A stretch of 64,000 bases of DNA from the NCBI RefSeq assembly GCF_018499875.1, contig NZ_JAHBAY010000005.1, forward strand, positions 496,001-560,000, read 5' to 3'. Position 1 is the stretch's first letter. Each line of letters opens with the position of its first letter. The position numbers and the translations under genes are program-made. Shown here one piece after another: positions 48,524-58,203 of this stretch. The notes beneath the pieces were generated by a model that saw only the letters and a list, made by a program, of their open reading frames with translations, ran no database searches and was not told the origin of the DNA. The DNA is from Kineosporia corallincola (GTDB lineage: Bacteria > Actinomycetota > Actinomycetes > Actinomycetales > Kineosporiaceae).

Positions 48524-49732
48524 TCAGCTCTTCATCCACTGCGGCAGAGAGCTGACACCCTGCCCACCCAGGGTCAGCACCGCGGCCACACCGCCGAAAA
48601 GCGCCGCATCGTCACCGATCACGGCGGGGACGAACCGCACATCGGGCGAAACGGCCAGCAAACTGTTGATCTCGGCGGAGGAGCGGACGCTGTCGAACAC
48701 CAGAGGCCCGGCCTCCCCCAGCAGACCCCCGATGGCCACCACGCTCGGGGCCATCGCCTTGGCCGTGTTCGCCAGCGCCCGGCCGAGGTAACGGCCGGCT
48801 TCCCACAGCACGCGCTGGCAGGCCGGGTCGCCCCGGTGGGCGGCCGCGATCACCTCCGGCAGGTCTTCCTTGACCGAGCCCGAACCCTCCAGCGCCAGCA
48901 GGATCGAGCGCTCGGAGGCGAAGGTGGTCAGACAGCCCCGGCTTCCGCAGAAGCAGACCGGGCCGTGCTGTTCCAGGATGATGTGCCCGATCTCGCCGGC
49001 CAGCCCGTCACCACCCCGGTAGATCCGCCCGTCGATCACGATCCCGCCCCCGATGCCCGAGGAGCACATCACGAACAGGAAGTCGTCGACCCCGTGCCCG
49101 GCCCCCCACGTCCACTCGGCCAGGGCCGCCAGATTCGCGTCGTTCTCGGCCACCACCGCCACCCCCAGCGCCTCGGCCAGGGTCGACGCCACCGGTACGT
49201 CGCTCCAGTTCGGCATTTGCAGGCGGGCCCAGGACACGAGCGTGCCGGCGCGCCGGTGGATGGGTCCCTGCATGGCCACGGCCACACCGGTCAGGTCGGA
49301 CACGGCCAGCCCGGCCCGGCCCACGAGCCCCCGCACCAGACCCACGACATCCTCGGGACCGGCCCCGTCCGTGGCGAAGTCCCGGCCCTGATCGAGATGG
49401 GCGTCCAGGCGCCGGCGCCGCCCCAGGTCGAACAGGACCGCGTGGACGGCGTCCACGTTGACCTGGACCGAGACGATCACCCCGGCCTCCGCCACCAGCG
49501 CCACCTGGGACTCCCGCCCGTTCAGCGCCTGGACCTCGGCGATCCCCTCGTCCCGCAGCCCTCTGACGATGCTGTTGACCGTCGCCGCGGACAGATCGGT
49601 GCGACGGGCCAGCGCCGCCTGCGAGGAGGGCCCGTGCGCACGCAGGGCCTCCAGCACCTTCTCCACGTTGCCGCGCCGCACGCCCGACGTCCGTCCGGCC
49701 TTGCCCACCGACTTACCCTGAGACACCACCAC
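48524..49732 (-). CDS. ROK-family transcriptional repressor
   Basis: About 402 residues. The N-terminal winged helix reads RRGNVEKVLEALRAHGPSSQAALARRTDLSAATVNSIVRGL. The ROK sugar-binding domain follows, with CSSGIGGGIVIDG, GLAGEIGHIILEQHGPVC, and the zinc motif CFCGSRGCL. It lies upstream of and collinear with the catabolic operon, so it is the likely substrate-responsive repressor. Several starts are possible (TTG 49747, GTG 49732, 49729 or 49726); none has a strong ribosome site. Confidence 0.85.
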   Translation of the reverse strand: MVVSQGKSVGKAGRTSGVRRGNVEKVLEALRAHGPSSQAALARRTDLSAATVNSIVRGLRDEGIAEVQALNGRESQVALVAEAGVIVSVQVNVDAVHAVLFDLGRRRRLDAHLDQGRDFATDGAGPEDVVGLVRGLVGRAGLAVSDLTGVAVAMQGPIHRRAGTLVSWARLQMPNWSDVPVASTLAEALGVAVVAENDANLAALAEWTWGAGHGVDDFLFVMCSSGIGGGIVIDGRIYRGGDGLAGEIGHIILEQHGPVCFCGSRGCLTTFASERSILLALEGSGSVKEDLPEVIAAAHRGDPACQRVLWEAGRYLGRALANTAKAMAPSVVAIGGLLGEAGPLVFDSVRSSAEINSLLAVSPDVRFVPAVIGDDAALFGGVAAVLTLGGQGVSSLPQWMKS

Positions 49733-49963
49733 GCGAGAATACTTCAAGAAACGAACGATTCTGAGCCTCTCCCCGGCGAAGCTTCAGGTTGCGGCGTCCG
49801 CGCGCACCCCCACACCTTCCGCCCAGCGAACCCTTCGCTTCTCAAAGGGTATTCACCGGCCCGGTTGGTTCCGCCGGTCCGCATCGGTACGTTGACGAAG
49901 CGGCGTGGCGGCCGTGTCCCTCGTCCGTGTGGCATCTCCACGGCTGCCAGTGGAGGTATTCGC

Positions 49964-51043
49964 GTGACCACCCCGATCGACCGGACGCCGTCCCGACCGA
50001 TGCTCGCCTCATCGGCGCGCTTCGTGCGTGAATGCTGGACGCAGACCATCACCGTCCGTCCGCGCTCCGCCTCCCGCCGGGGTTCCGCCCAGGTGGCGCT
50101 CAGCGTCGCCCTCCCCCTGGCGGTGCTGCTGGCCCTTCACCGGTCCGACCTCACCGCCTGTGCGGTGTTCGGCTCGCTGAACTCGGTCTACGGCAAGACA
50201 CTGCCCGGCAGGGACCGGTTGATCACGCAGGCGCGCGCCGGGCTGATGATGACCGCGGTCGTGGTCATCGGGACCGCCGCCGGCATGGCCGGACCGGCCG
50301 GCGCGGTCCTGGCGCTGAGCATCGCCTCCGTGGCCGGGCCGATGTTCTCCCGCAGATACGGGTGGCTGCCCAACCCGGCGCTCTTTCTCGTGTTCGCCGT
50401 CGCCACCCTCGCGGCGGAGCCCCACCCGGCCACCGACCTGCTGCCGGCCGCCCTGATCGCGGCCGCCTCGGCGGCCAGTGCGATGATCATCAGTCAGGGC
50501 ATCTGGTGTACTCACCCGGCATCCTTTCCCAGCAACCACTTTCGGCCGCTGCCCCTGCGTGATGTGGTGACCGCCCCAGGGGCCCGCACCGACCTCCTCC
50601 TCCATGCTCTGACCCCTTCGGTCGCCGCCCTCCTGGCCTGGTCGGCCGGTTTCGGCCACCCGTACTGGGCCGCGGTGGCGGCAACCGTCCCGCTCGCCGG
50701 CACGACTCTCGCCGGCCAGGTGGCCAGAGGCGTCCACCGCTCCCTGGGAACGGCTTTCGGGGTAATGGCCGCCTACGTCCTGCTCGCCCCGCCGTGGCCG
50801 GTCTGGCTGCTGGTAGCCGCGATCGGCGTCCTTCAGTTCCTGACCGAGACCTTCGTCGCCCGCAACTACGGCATCGCCGTCTTCTTCATCACCCCCATGG
50901 CCCTGACCCTCAGCCATCTCGGGGCGGTGGCAGAACCAGGGCAACTGATCATCGACCGGATGATGGCGACGGCCCTGGGGATCTGCGTCGCACTGCTGCT
51001 GCTGACGTGCTCGGCGATCAGCCGGTCTTGGGACTTCCCCTGA
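49964..51043 (+). CDS. FUSC-family membrane protein
   Basis: 359 residues with roughly ten transmembrane helices in two halves. Both halves carry the FUSC pattern (DLTACAVFGSLNSVYGK, and HPYWAAVAATVPLAGTTLAGQVARGVHRSLGTAFGV). FUSC proteins are aromatic-acid or fusaric-acid efflux components or act in cell-envelope processes. The GTG at 49964 has GGAGG at 7 nt. It stands alone. Confidence 0.85.
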   Translation: MTTPIDRTPSRPMLASSARFVRECWTQTITVRPRSASRRGSAQVALSVALPLAVLLALHRSDLTACAVFGSLNSVYGKTLPGRDRLITQARAGLMMTAVVVIGTAAGMAGPAGAVLALSIASVAGPMFSRRYGWLPNPALFLVFAVATLAAEPHPATDLLPAALIAAASAASAMIISQGIWCTHPASFPSNHFRPLPLRDVVTAPGARTDLLLHALTPSVAALLAWSAGFGHPYWAAVAATVPLAGTTLAGQVARGVHRSLGTAFGVMAAYVLLAPPWPVWLLVAAIGVLQFLTETFVARNYGIAVFFITPMALTLSHLGAVAEPGQLIIDRMMATALGICVALLLLTCSAISRSWDFP

Positions 51044-51154
51044 GACGGACCGGACGCCACCCTTCAGCCGAAGGACTGCGGAACCCGTCCACGGGCCGCA
51101 TTGGCCGCACGAGGTCGTTGACGATCGTGATCGGGCTTACTGCTCCAGACGGGA

Positions 51155-51987
51155 TCAGGTAGCCGATCGAACGCCCCGGGGCGGCGTCACTACCCGATAT
51201 CGGCTGTCGCGGTCACCCTGGCCGCCGACCAAGGTGACGGATCCGGCCTCCCGCATCTGGCGCAGGGCGTACTGAACCTGTCTGGCGGTCAACCCAGTGG
51301 CTTCGGTGATTTCGGCAGCCGTCATATCGCCGGTCCGGAGGTGCCGCCGGATGAGGTCCCAATTCTTGCGGCGGGCATGGGACGAGATGTTGTCGGCTGA
51401 CGAGTTCCCGCTCTGCGATGTGGATTGCGACGTGATCGGTGCCGGAGACATCCGCGCCGACGGGGTGGGAACGTAGCCGATCAGATGAGCTGCGATCCGA
51501 TACACACGTCCGCCGCGTTCGCCATCAGCCGTAGCGACCCCTGCCTCGACAAGACCGGCGAGTTCGGTTCGCGCTTCACGGGAGTCCATGGGAAAGGTTT
51601 CCCTGAAGCTTTGATTGGTCCAGGTCTGCCCGCGGCGCATCGCTACCAGGGCATGTCTTTGCCGATCCCCCAGCGTCGCAGCAGCGGGAAGCGCGGCCAG
51701 CCAGTCCAGGTCCTCGCGGGCCAGCAAGGCGTGATTCGGAACCGCGACGGTGAAGGCGGACACCGTGGACAGCACGCCGTCGGGGAACCCTCCACCGCCC
51801 GTTTGACCTGGGTCTCCGGAGCGTCGCTACCTTCTTGAGGCAAATCGACGATCAACGCTGCCGACTCATCCGGTTCATCGAAATGTACAAAAGTTTTGTA
51901 GAAGTTGCCGAGATTTGTATATTTGTCCAGCACTGAGGGGCCACCCGGGAGTCCATGCCTGACCAGGTCAGACACCGCCCGGGGCAA
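51155..51987 (-). pseudogene. Decayed AlbA/Schlafen-type ATP-binding protein gene
   Basis: The C-terminal half (FPDGVLSTVSAFTVAVPNHALLAREDLDWLAALP, DRQRHALVAMRRGQTWTN, then two helix-turn-helix segments) is in one frame. The preceding segment (LDKYTNLGNFYKTFVHFDEPDESAALIVDLP) is in another, with the switch near 51790. The normal N-terminal AlbA domain of such proteins, which are about 500 residues long, is missing. The 51840-51950 part is AT-rich, hinting at foreign origin. The tail still encodes a plausible winged helix (MTAAEITEATGLTARQVQYALRQM). Confidence 0.5.
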
Positions 51988-52114
51988 TCCCCGACGACAA
52001 TCCGTGCCGGAGCGCGCTCCGGGCCGCCGTACATGACCGTGCTGGGCGGGGTGAGAGGCACTGGCTCCTCACCCCGCCCAGCAGGCACCGGCTCTCTGGA
52101 AGAGGTGCCCGGGC

Positions 52115-53178
52115 TCAGACCGTGGGCAGCTCGCGCAGTTTCATCGCCGCCCGCAGCGGGGGAATGCTGATCACCATCACGGCCGCCCCCGCGGCCACCG
52201 CCCAGGAGGCGCCGAACCAGTCGACGAGCAGGCCACCGGCCAGGGATCCGGTGGGGATGCCCGCGTACAGCAGAAGCCGCAGGGCCGCGCTCATCCGGCC
52301 GAGCATGTCGTCGGGCGTCATCGCCTGGCGCACGGTGTAGGACATGACGTTGAACATGCCCTCACCGAAACCCGTGATCAGGTAGCAGCCGCCCCAGACC
52401 AGGACGGCGGCGGCGGTGGTGCCCACCTTCCCGGCGTCCGTGAACGCGAGCAGGAACAACCGGCACGCTGGCGATGACCGCGCTCCAGGCCAGCCCGCGC
52501 CCGTACCCGACCCGGGCGATGACCCGGCGCGAACGGGCCGCGCCGAGCAGGGCACCGGCACCGGCCGCCGACAGTGCGGCACCGTAGACCCAGGCGCCGC
52601 CGTCGATCTCCGAGGTGCTCTTCACCAGGAAGGCCACCATGACCATGTAGCTGCCCGCGTTGAACAGCAGCCCGTGCAGGCTGATCCCGCGGATGACGGA
52701 GTCACCGGCGATGAATTGCAGCCCCGACTTCAGCTCCGTGCGGAGACGACGGGCGGGAGTGCCGGTCAGCGGTGGCTCGTGCCGGCGCAACAGCATCAGC
52801 GAGGCCAGGGAGGCGATGTAGGAGAAGGCGTCGACCAGCAACGCGACCGGCGGCGAGCACCCGGACCAGGCGGATCAGGTTCGTGCTGATCATCAGGGGA
52901 CGCTTGCGGTGGCGGTCCACCCAGACCCCGACCAGCAGGGGCAGGGCCAGGTAGGGCAGGAAGAGGAAGAACTGGAGCAGGCCGATGTCAAGGCCCGAAC
53001 CGCCGAGGGACTCGCGGGCCAGGAGCGGCAGCACCGCGGCGGTGACCTGCGAGCCGATCAGCGAAATGCTCTCACCGGCCCAGAAGGTCATGGCCGTGCG
53101 GTCCTGACCCAGGGACGTCCGGGTGGGTTCCTGGGGTTCCGGGCCGGCCGCGCCGGGGACCACGTCGGTGGTGGTCAT
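52115..53178 (-). pseudogene. MFS transporter gene broken by deletion and frameshifts
   Basis: The N-terminal frame (MTTTDVVPGAAG ... FWAGESISLIGSQVTAAVLPLL, VWVDRHRKRPLMI) ends near 52860. A second frame (VALLVDAFSYIASLASLMLLRR ... GKSTSEIDGG-type stretch) runs to about 52460. A third (RLFLLAFTDAGKVGTTAAAVLVWGG ... FNVMSYTVRQAMTPDDMLGR) runs to 52115. Helices normally found between the first two parts are absent, so roughly 70 residues were deleted. It resembles macrolide-efflux-type MFS_3 proteins. The start overlaps the LuxR regulator's stop (ATGA). Confidence 0.7.
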
Positions 53179-53852
53179 GCCGCCGTCACCATCAGGCCGG
53201 TGCGGAAGGCGTAGCTGACCAGCCCGGCCCGGTCGCGCACACCGAGCTTGTAGCGCAGGCGGTGCAGGTGGGTGCGGACGGTCGTGACCCCGATGGCCAG
53301 GAGCCCGGCGACCTCCTCGGTGGAGTTGCCGTGGGCGACCAGCTCCAGGATCTCGCGCTCGCGCGCGGTCAGTGCATGCAGAGCTGCCGTATCTGTTTCC
53401 GCCGGTTCCGGTGGGCTGCTCTCGGCGACCGATCTGAACCAGCCGACCAGCCGATCGGCCGCGCCGCCCATGAGGACCATGTGCCCGGCCACGACGCCCC
53501 GCACGGCGTAACACAGGTCCTCGGCGGTGAACTGGTCCACGATCACCCCGTCGGCGCCGAGGCGTAGCACGTCCTCGGTGGCAGCCGCTTCCTCCCGGGT
53601 CAGGACGACGATGACCCGGCACTCACGTGTCGCCTTCTCCGCCATGACCCGCCGCAGCACCTCGCTGCTGGACAGTCCCCGCAGGTTCAGGCCCAGGACC
53701 ATGACGTCGACCGATCGCGACGTCACCTCGATCATCGCGGCGATCCCGCTGTCGGTGGAGGTCACCGACTCCACCGACGCCTCGGCCTCCAGCTGCGTCC
53801 GCATGCCTTCTCTCAGAATTGCCCATTCGTGACAGATCAGAACGCGACTCAT
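53175..53852 (-). CDS. NarL/FixJ-like regulator lacking the phospho-acceptor Asp
   Basis: 225 residues. The C-terminal LuxR helix-turn-helix reads LTAREREILELVAHGNSTEEVAGLLAIGVTTVRTHLHRLRYKLGV. The receiver is recognisable, but the phosphorylation site strand reads VDVMVLGLNLRG, with Gly where Asp belongs. It is probably phosphorylation-independent. It was the first gene of a two-gene unit with the now-broken MFS transporter and may be a regulator without its target. Confidence 0.8.
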   Translation of the reverse strand: MSRVLICHEWAILREGMRTQLEAEASVESVTSTDSGIAAMIEVTSRSVDVMVLGLNLRGLSSSEVLRRVMAEKATRECRVIVVLTREEAAATEDVLRLGADGVIVDQFTAEDLCYAVRGVVAGHMVLMGGAADRLVGWFRSVAESSPPEPAETDTAALHALTAREREILELVAHGNSTEEVAGLLAIGVTTVRTHLHRLRYKLGVRDRAGLVSYAFRTGLMVTAA

Positions 53853-54026
53853 GGTGGCCCTCCCCTGGGCGCCCGATGCGGATGCGGTCTTTTACCTGTT
53901 CACAATCTAATGGGTGATTGGCCTGAACAACCATTAGCATGGCGCTCTCGGGAAACCGGTTCCATGGCGCGCGCCACCACCGCAGGCCCTAGGCTTGCCT
54001 CAGGAAAACGCCGGAAGGAGCGCACT

Positions 54027-54776
54027 GTGGACACCCGGAAGAGCCCAGGCGCACGGTCCCGGAGCACCACGACGCCCGTCGTCCAGACGTCAGTCTCACC
54101 GGCACCCGACGGCGAGTACGCGGCGCGCGACGCCTGGGTCAGCCTGATCGGCGGGCATCCGGCCCTGGACCTGGTCAACACCGTCTCCTGGAGACTCGAT
54201 CCAGCCCGCCGGACCGACCGGCTGGCCACCCACGACGATCTGATCACCTGGTCCACTCGAGCGGCCCTGATCGAAACTGCTTGCTACACAGGGCTTTCGC
54301 TACCGTCGCCGAAGTCGGCCGAGCGCACCCTGACCAGGGTCCGGGCCCTGCGCGAGAACGCCTATCTGGCGCTGTGTGACCACCTGGCCGGCCGGCCCGT
54401 CGACGCGGGCGTGCTGGACACCCTGCGCGCGGCGCTGTCCTCAGCGCTGCGCGGCGCTCCGGCGGCCCCGGCGTTCCCGCTGCGCCTGGCCGTAAGGCCC
54501 ACGGACGCCACCCAGATCCCCGACGCGATCGAGGCGTCCCTGTTCGACCTGTTCGTGCTCCAGGACCTCGCGCGGCTGCGCGAGTGCCAGGGAACCGGCT
54601 GCGGCTGGCTGTACCTGGACCGCAGCCGAAACCGCAGCCGGCGGTGGTGTTCCTCCACCGATTGCGGCAACCGCCACCGAGTTCACCAGTTCGCCACCCG
54701 GGCCCGCAGTTCCCTTGATACCGCCGCGAGTTCGGCAACCGACGCCCCCTCCCCGTCCCGACCGGTGGCCCCGTAA
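54027..54776 (+). CDS. ABATE/CGNR zinc-finger transcriptional regulator
   Basis: 249 residues. The N-terminal ABATE domain has LIGGHPALDLVNTVSWR. The C-terminal CGNR zinc finger has CQGTGCGWLYLDRSRNRSRRWCSSTDCGNRHRV, offering four Cys. Members are stress- or antibiotic-related regulators. The GTG at 54027 has AAGGAG at 6 nt; the longer ATG frame from 53829 overlaps the divergent LuxR gene and is not preferred. Confidence 0.85.
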   Translation: MDTRKSPGARSRSTTTPVVQTSVSPAPDGEYAARDAWVSLIGGHPALDLVNTVSWRLDPARRTDRLATHDDLITWSTRAALIETACYTGLSLPSPKSAERTLTRVRALRENAYLALCDHLAGRPVDAGVLDTLRAALSSALRGAPAAPAFPLRLAVRPTDATQIPDAIEASLFDLFVLQDLARLRECQGTGCGWLYLDRSRNRSRRWCSSTDCGNRHRVHQFATRARSSLDTAASSATDAPSPSRPVAP

Positions 54777-54956
54777 CGATCCAGCAGCCCGGCCAGCACC
54801 TGTGCCCTCGACGACGGCGCAGGCTTTCCACCCGGTACACGGTGCAGACGCAAGGGTCTCGGACAAATCATCACCCGGTGGTGGACGTCTGGATGACGAC
54901 GGAGCGCGCGCGCCACCCTACGGTGGGTATTTCGACCGACGAGGGAGAGAACGAGC

Positions 54957-55721
54957 ATGCCCACGCACGACACCGGCCCCGCACGGGGCTACCTGGCGGG
55001 GGCCCGGATCGGAGCCGGCCTGGCCGCCGGCTCGTTCGTGCTGGCCCTGACCTTCGGGGCAGTGGCGAGCCAGGAGAGCTGGGGATCTCTCGCACCGGTC
55101 GTCGCCTCCCTGGTGATCTTCTCCGGCTCGGCGCAGTTCGCCCTGGTGACCGCGCTGGCCAGCGGAGGCGCGGCATGGGCCGCCGTCGCCTCGGCCGCGC
55201 TGATCAACCTGCGGTTCCTGCCGATGGCCATCGCCGTCACCCCTGCCCTGCACGGCGGAAGACTGCGCCGGGCCCTGGAAGGACAGGCAGTGGTGGACGG
55301 ATCCTGGGTCGCGGCCCACGAGGGCGGCGACCGCTTCAACCGCGCCACCCTGATCGGGGCCACCCTCGCCCAGTGGCCGGCCTGGGTGTCCGGGACAGCG
55401 CTGGGCGTACTCATCTCCCCACCACCGGACCTGACGCAGACCCTCGGACTCGACGTCGTCTTCCCCGCCTTCTTCGCCGTGCTGCTGATCGACGAACTGC
55501 GCAGCTCCGAGAAGGCTTTCGCGGCCGGCCTGGTGGGCGGCACACTCACCGCCGCCCTGCTGATCGTTCTGCCCACCGGCCCGGCCCTGCTCGGCGGTTC
55601 CTGCGCTGCCCTGATCGGCCTGCGCACGGACCGGAAGCTGCGCGGGGCAGGCATTCTCCCCGTCAAAGACACCTCCGCGGTGCAAGACAGCATCGGCGAC
55701 ACGACCCGGGAGATCCGATGA
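54957..55721 (+). CDS. azlC: AzlC-family branched-chain amino acid exporter subunit
   Basis: 254 residues with about seven transmembrane helices. AzlC signatures are GAVASQESWGSLAPVVASLVIFSGSAQFALV and ALINLRFLPMAIAV. AzlC with AzlD forms an exporter of branched-chain amino acids or analogues. A GGGAGAG ribosome site precedes the ATG. It overlaps azlD by ATGA. Confidence 0.9.
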   Translation: MPTHDTGPARGYLAGARIGAGLAAGSFVLALTFGAVASQESWGSLAPVVASLVIFSGSAQFALVTALASGGAAWAAVASAALINLRFLPMAIAVTPALHGGRLRRALEGQAVVDGSWVAAHEGGDRFNRATLIGATLAQWPAWVSGTALGVLISPPPDLTQTLGLDVVFPAFFAVLLIDELRSSEKAFAAGLVGGTLTAALLIVLPTGPALLGGSCAALIGLRTDRKLRGAGILPVKDTSAVQDSIGDTTREIR

Positions 55722-56029
55722 CGACGCTCTGGCTCTGCATCGCCGCGACAGCACTGGTCAGTTTCTCGATCAAAGCCGCCGGACCGGCCCTGCTCGGTTC
55801 AGACCCACTGCCTGAACGTGCCCGCGGCGTCGTGGCCCTGCTCGCCCCCGCCCTGCTGTTCGCACTCGTCGTCGCCGAGCTCCTCGGACCGGGCTGGCAC
55901 GATCTGGACCCGGCACTGGTCATCGGAGTGACGGTCGCCGTCGTGGCGCGCCTGGCCCGGGTGGCGGATCTGCCGGCGGTGCTGCTGGCCGTGCTCGCCA
56001 CCGCCCTGGCCCGATTGATGCTGCCATGA
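55718..56029 (+). CDS. azlD: AzlD-family small membrane subunit
   Basis: 103 residues with three to four transmembrane helices (LWLCIAATALVSFSIKAAGPALLG, ALLAPALLFALVVAELLG, and LPAVLLAVLATALARL). It is the partner of the overlapping azlC. A hairpin follows its stop. Confidence 0.88.
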   Translation: MTTLWLCIAATALVSFSIKAAGPALLGSDPLPERARGVVALLAPALLFALVVAELLGPGWHDLDPALVIGVTVAVVARLARVADLPAVLLAVLATALARLMLP

Positions 56030-56110
56030 GCTTTCGGCCAATAACCCGGCGTGACCACCGTTCCTCTGACACCGTGTCATCCCCGGCTGACCGTGTTCGT
56101 GATGAGAATC

Positions 56111-56151
56111 GAGGACGACGCGGAGCACCGGCCGGACTCAGCGTCGTCCTC
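56111..56151. terminator. Hairpin between convergent genes
   Basis: Perfect 11-bp arms (56111-56121 and 56141-56151) with a 19-nt loop lie between azlD and the convergent 56176 gene. Confidence 0.55.
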
Positions 56152-56175
56152 AATGATCTTGCCGGACAGGCTCGA

Positions 56176-57195
56176 TCAGGCCTGCACCGCCAGCGCCACC
56201 TCGATCTCGTCCAGCAGCTCGGCCCAGGTCATGTCGCCGTACCGCGCGGTTTCGCCCAGCACGAAGGCGCCGAAGCACAGGGCCGGCACCAGAAGCGTCC
56301 TTTTCGGAGGCAATTCACCGGTGGATCGCTCGTCAGCGATCGCGGCCAGCACCCTGTTCACAGCCGAAGGGCTGACCCCGGCCTGGGGATGCGCCCGAAC
56401 GTAATCCGCTGCCAGGGTGTAGTTCTGGCCGGGGACGGGACGGCGATCGCCACACAGGGCATACAGGGCCATGGCGTCGATCGCCAGGACGAAGTCCATG
56501 GCCTGGGCGAACACGTCGCCCTCGGTGGACTGGAGGTCTTCGACGACTTGCAGCCAGCCCGGCTCGAAGTCGCGCAGAACGTGCCCGAGGGCGCGCAGCA
56601 CCAGGGTTCTGGCCTGCGGCGTCACTTCCTGTTCCGGGCTCCACTGCGGGCGGGCCCCCAGCCGCCAGGCCAGCCGCACCCGGCGGACGCGCTGCCGGTG
56701 CAGGCCGTAAACCCCGCCCACGGCGGCCACCCCCGCCCCGGCCACCGGCGTCACCCAGACGGGCAGGGGATGCACGGCGCGGGCCAGGAAGGTGGCGGGG
56801 ACACCCCCGGCCATCACGGACAAGGCCGCCCTCCAGCGCTTTTCGCGCCCGGCCGGATGAGTGAGCAGGTGCTCCAGAATCTTCCCCGAGCCGGCCGGTT
56901 TTAGGGTCGCCGACACCCGGACCGGCCCGGTCTGCGCACCACTGCCCCGCACGGCCTCCGCCCCGCGCCGCACCTGTCCCACCCCGAGCGCGGCCTGCGC
57001 GAGCATCTGGTCGACGGCCCGCAGGCGGGCGCCCAGACCGGCGAGATCCTCGGCGACGACTCTCGCGCCGATCCCCTGCGCCTGCAACCGCCCCTGCTCG
57101 ACGACCGCCTGCGCCGCCGACACACGTTCCCGGGACCGATCGATCTGGTCGGCCAGCGCCCCGACGGCCTGCACCGCATCATTCACCGACGACAT
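56176..57195 (-). CDS. Uncharacterised protein with N-terminal coiled coil and membrane segment
   Basis: 339 residues. The first 90 are helical with a heptad-like pattern (VQAVGALADQIDRSRERVSAAQAVVEQG), similar in style to WXG/DUF6244-type N-termini. A hydrophobic stretch follows at about 155-185 (WVTPVAGAGVAAVGGVYGL). A C-terminal helical domain of about 150 residues has no recognised family. GGGGGAG precedes the ATG at 57195. It is downstream of the three-gene unit at 57.3-61.8 kb, with a 150-nt gap. Function unknown. Confidence 0.6.
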   Translation of the reverse strand: MSSVNDAVQAVGALADQIDRSRERVSAAQAVVEQGRLQAQGIGARVVAEDLAGLGARLRAVDQMLAQAALGVGQVRRGAEAVRGSGAQTGPVRVSATLKPAGSGKILEHLLTHPAGREKRWRAALSVMAGGVPATFLARAVHPLPVWVTPVAGAGVAAVGGVYGLHRQRVRRVRLAWRLGARPQWSPEQEVTPQARTLVLRALGHVLRDFEPGWLQVVEDLQSTEGDVFAQAMDFVLAIDAMALYALCGDRRPVPGQNYTLAADYVRAHPQAGVSPSAVNRVLAAIADERSTGELPPKRTLLVPALCFGAFVLGETARYGDMTWAELLDEIEVALAVQA

Positions 57196-57345
57196 GCTCT
57201 CCCCCAATCCCCACCCGTCCTGGCGGGCACCGGAGCAGCATAGGAGAAAAGACGAACAAATCGGTAATTTACCGAACATGCGGTGCACTCCGCTGCGTGC
57301 AGTTGCCGTCAACGCGCAGGAGCGCTGGCCGAAAGGGCCGCCCGG

Positions 57346-58203
57346 TCAGCCGGCTCGTGATCGCAGCTGAGCCGCGCGCAGCAGCAGTTCCCCCGCCGAA
57401 CGTTCTCCCTCGACGGTGGCGCCGGGCTCGTCGCCGGTGTCCGCCCCGAACCGGCGGCGCAGTTCGGCGCCCAGATCGCCCTGCTTGCCCTCGGCCGCCT
57501 GCGCCAGCAGCCGGGTCTTCTCCTTCTCCGGCAGCGCCGTGATCCACTGCCGCAACGCCGGACCACGTTCCTTTCTAGCCGTTTTCGGCGGGCTGGCCTC
57601 GGCGGCCGCCGCGATCAGCCAGGGATCGATGATCAGGAAGTCGGCCACAGCCGCCAGAGCGCCCGAGAGCTTGCCCAGGCCGGCCGGTACGGGTGGCTCC
57701 AGTTCGTCGTCATCGATCTCCCCGCTGTCCGCGGCCAGCAGCCAGCCGAGGTAGAGCAGCCGCAGGTCACCCTCGATCACCTCGGCGCGGGCGGGAGCGA
57801 TCCCGGCGATCCGGGCCTCCCCCGTCTCGGCGTTGTCCCAGTCGTGGTCCTCGAAGTTCTCGGCGGAGTACATCAGGCTGACGACGGTGTGACTGCCGTG
57901 GGACCACGACTCACACGCCATGTCCGAGAAGCAGTACCGCCGGGCCGTTTTCAGTGACAGCACCTTCTGCGGGAACCGGAACATCAGCTGCTGCGTGCTG
58001 AAGAACCCGGCATAGAGGAAGACGTCGAAGTACTTCTCCATCCAGCGGCGGGGATCGCCCTTGAGGTCGCCCCACTCGTACACGTTGGTGAAGCTGTTGG
58101 CGGTGATGGTCGCCCGGGTCGAGCGCTGCCGTAGTTCCGCCTGCATGGCCGCGGTGAGAGGCCGGTCGAGGCTGAGGAAGTCGTACAGCTGGTACTCGCT
58201 CAT
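57346..58203 (-). CDS. Uncharacterised protein of a type found with SWIM zinc-finger proteins
   Basis: 285 residues, soluble. The opening SEYQLYDFLSLDRPLTAAMQAELRQRSTRATITANSFTNVYEWGDLKGDP, then MEKYFDVFLY and KTARRYC, is a conserved pattern recalled from uncharacterised bacterial proteins that sit beside SWIM-domain proteins. No catalytic motif is seen. Its ATG overlaps the upstream gene's stop by ATGA, so the two products probably act together. Confidence 0.65.
   Translation of the reverse strand: MSEYQLYDFLSLDRPLTAAMQAELRQRSTRATITANSFTNVYEWGDLKGDPRRWMEKYFDVFLYAGFFSTQQLMFRFPQKVLSLKTARRYCFSDMACESWSHGSHTVVSLMYSAENFEDHDWDNAETGEARIAGIAPARAEVIEGDLRLLYLGWLLAADSGEIDDDELEPPVPAGLGKLSGALAAVADFLIIDPWLIAAAAEASPPKTARKERGPALRQWITALPEKEKTRLLAQAAEGKQGDLGAELRRRFGADTGDEPGATVEGERSAGELLLRAAQLRSRAG

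Noticed and set aside
54683-54973. 96-residue minus-strand frame before azlC
   Set aside because: Mostly antisense to the CGNR gene end, with no family resemblance and no good start.
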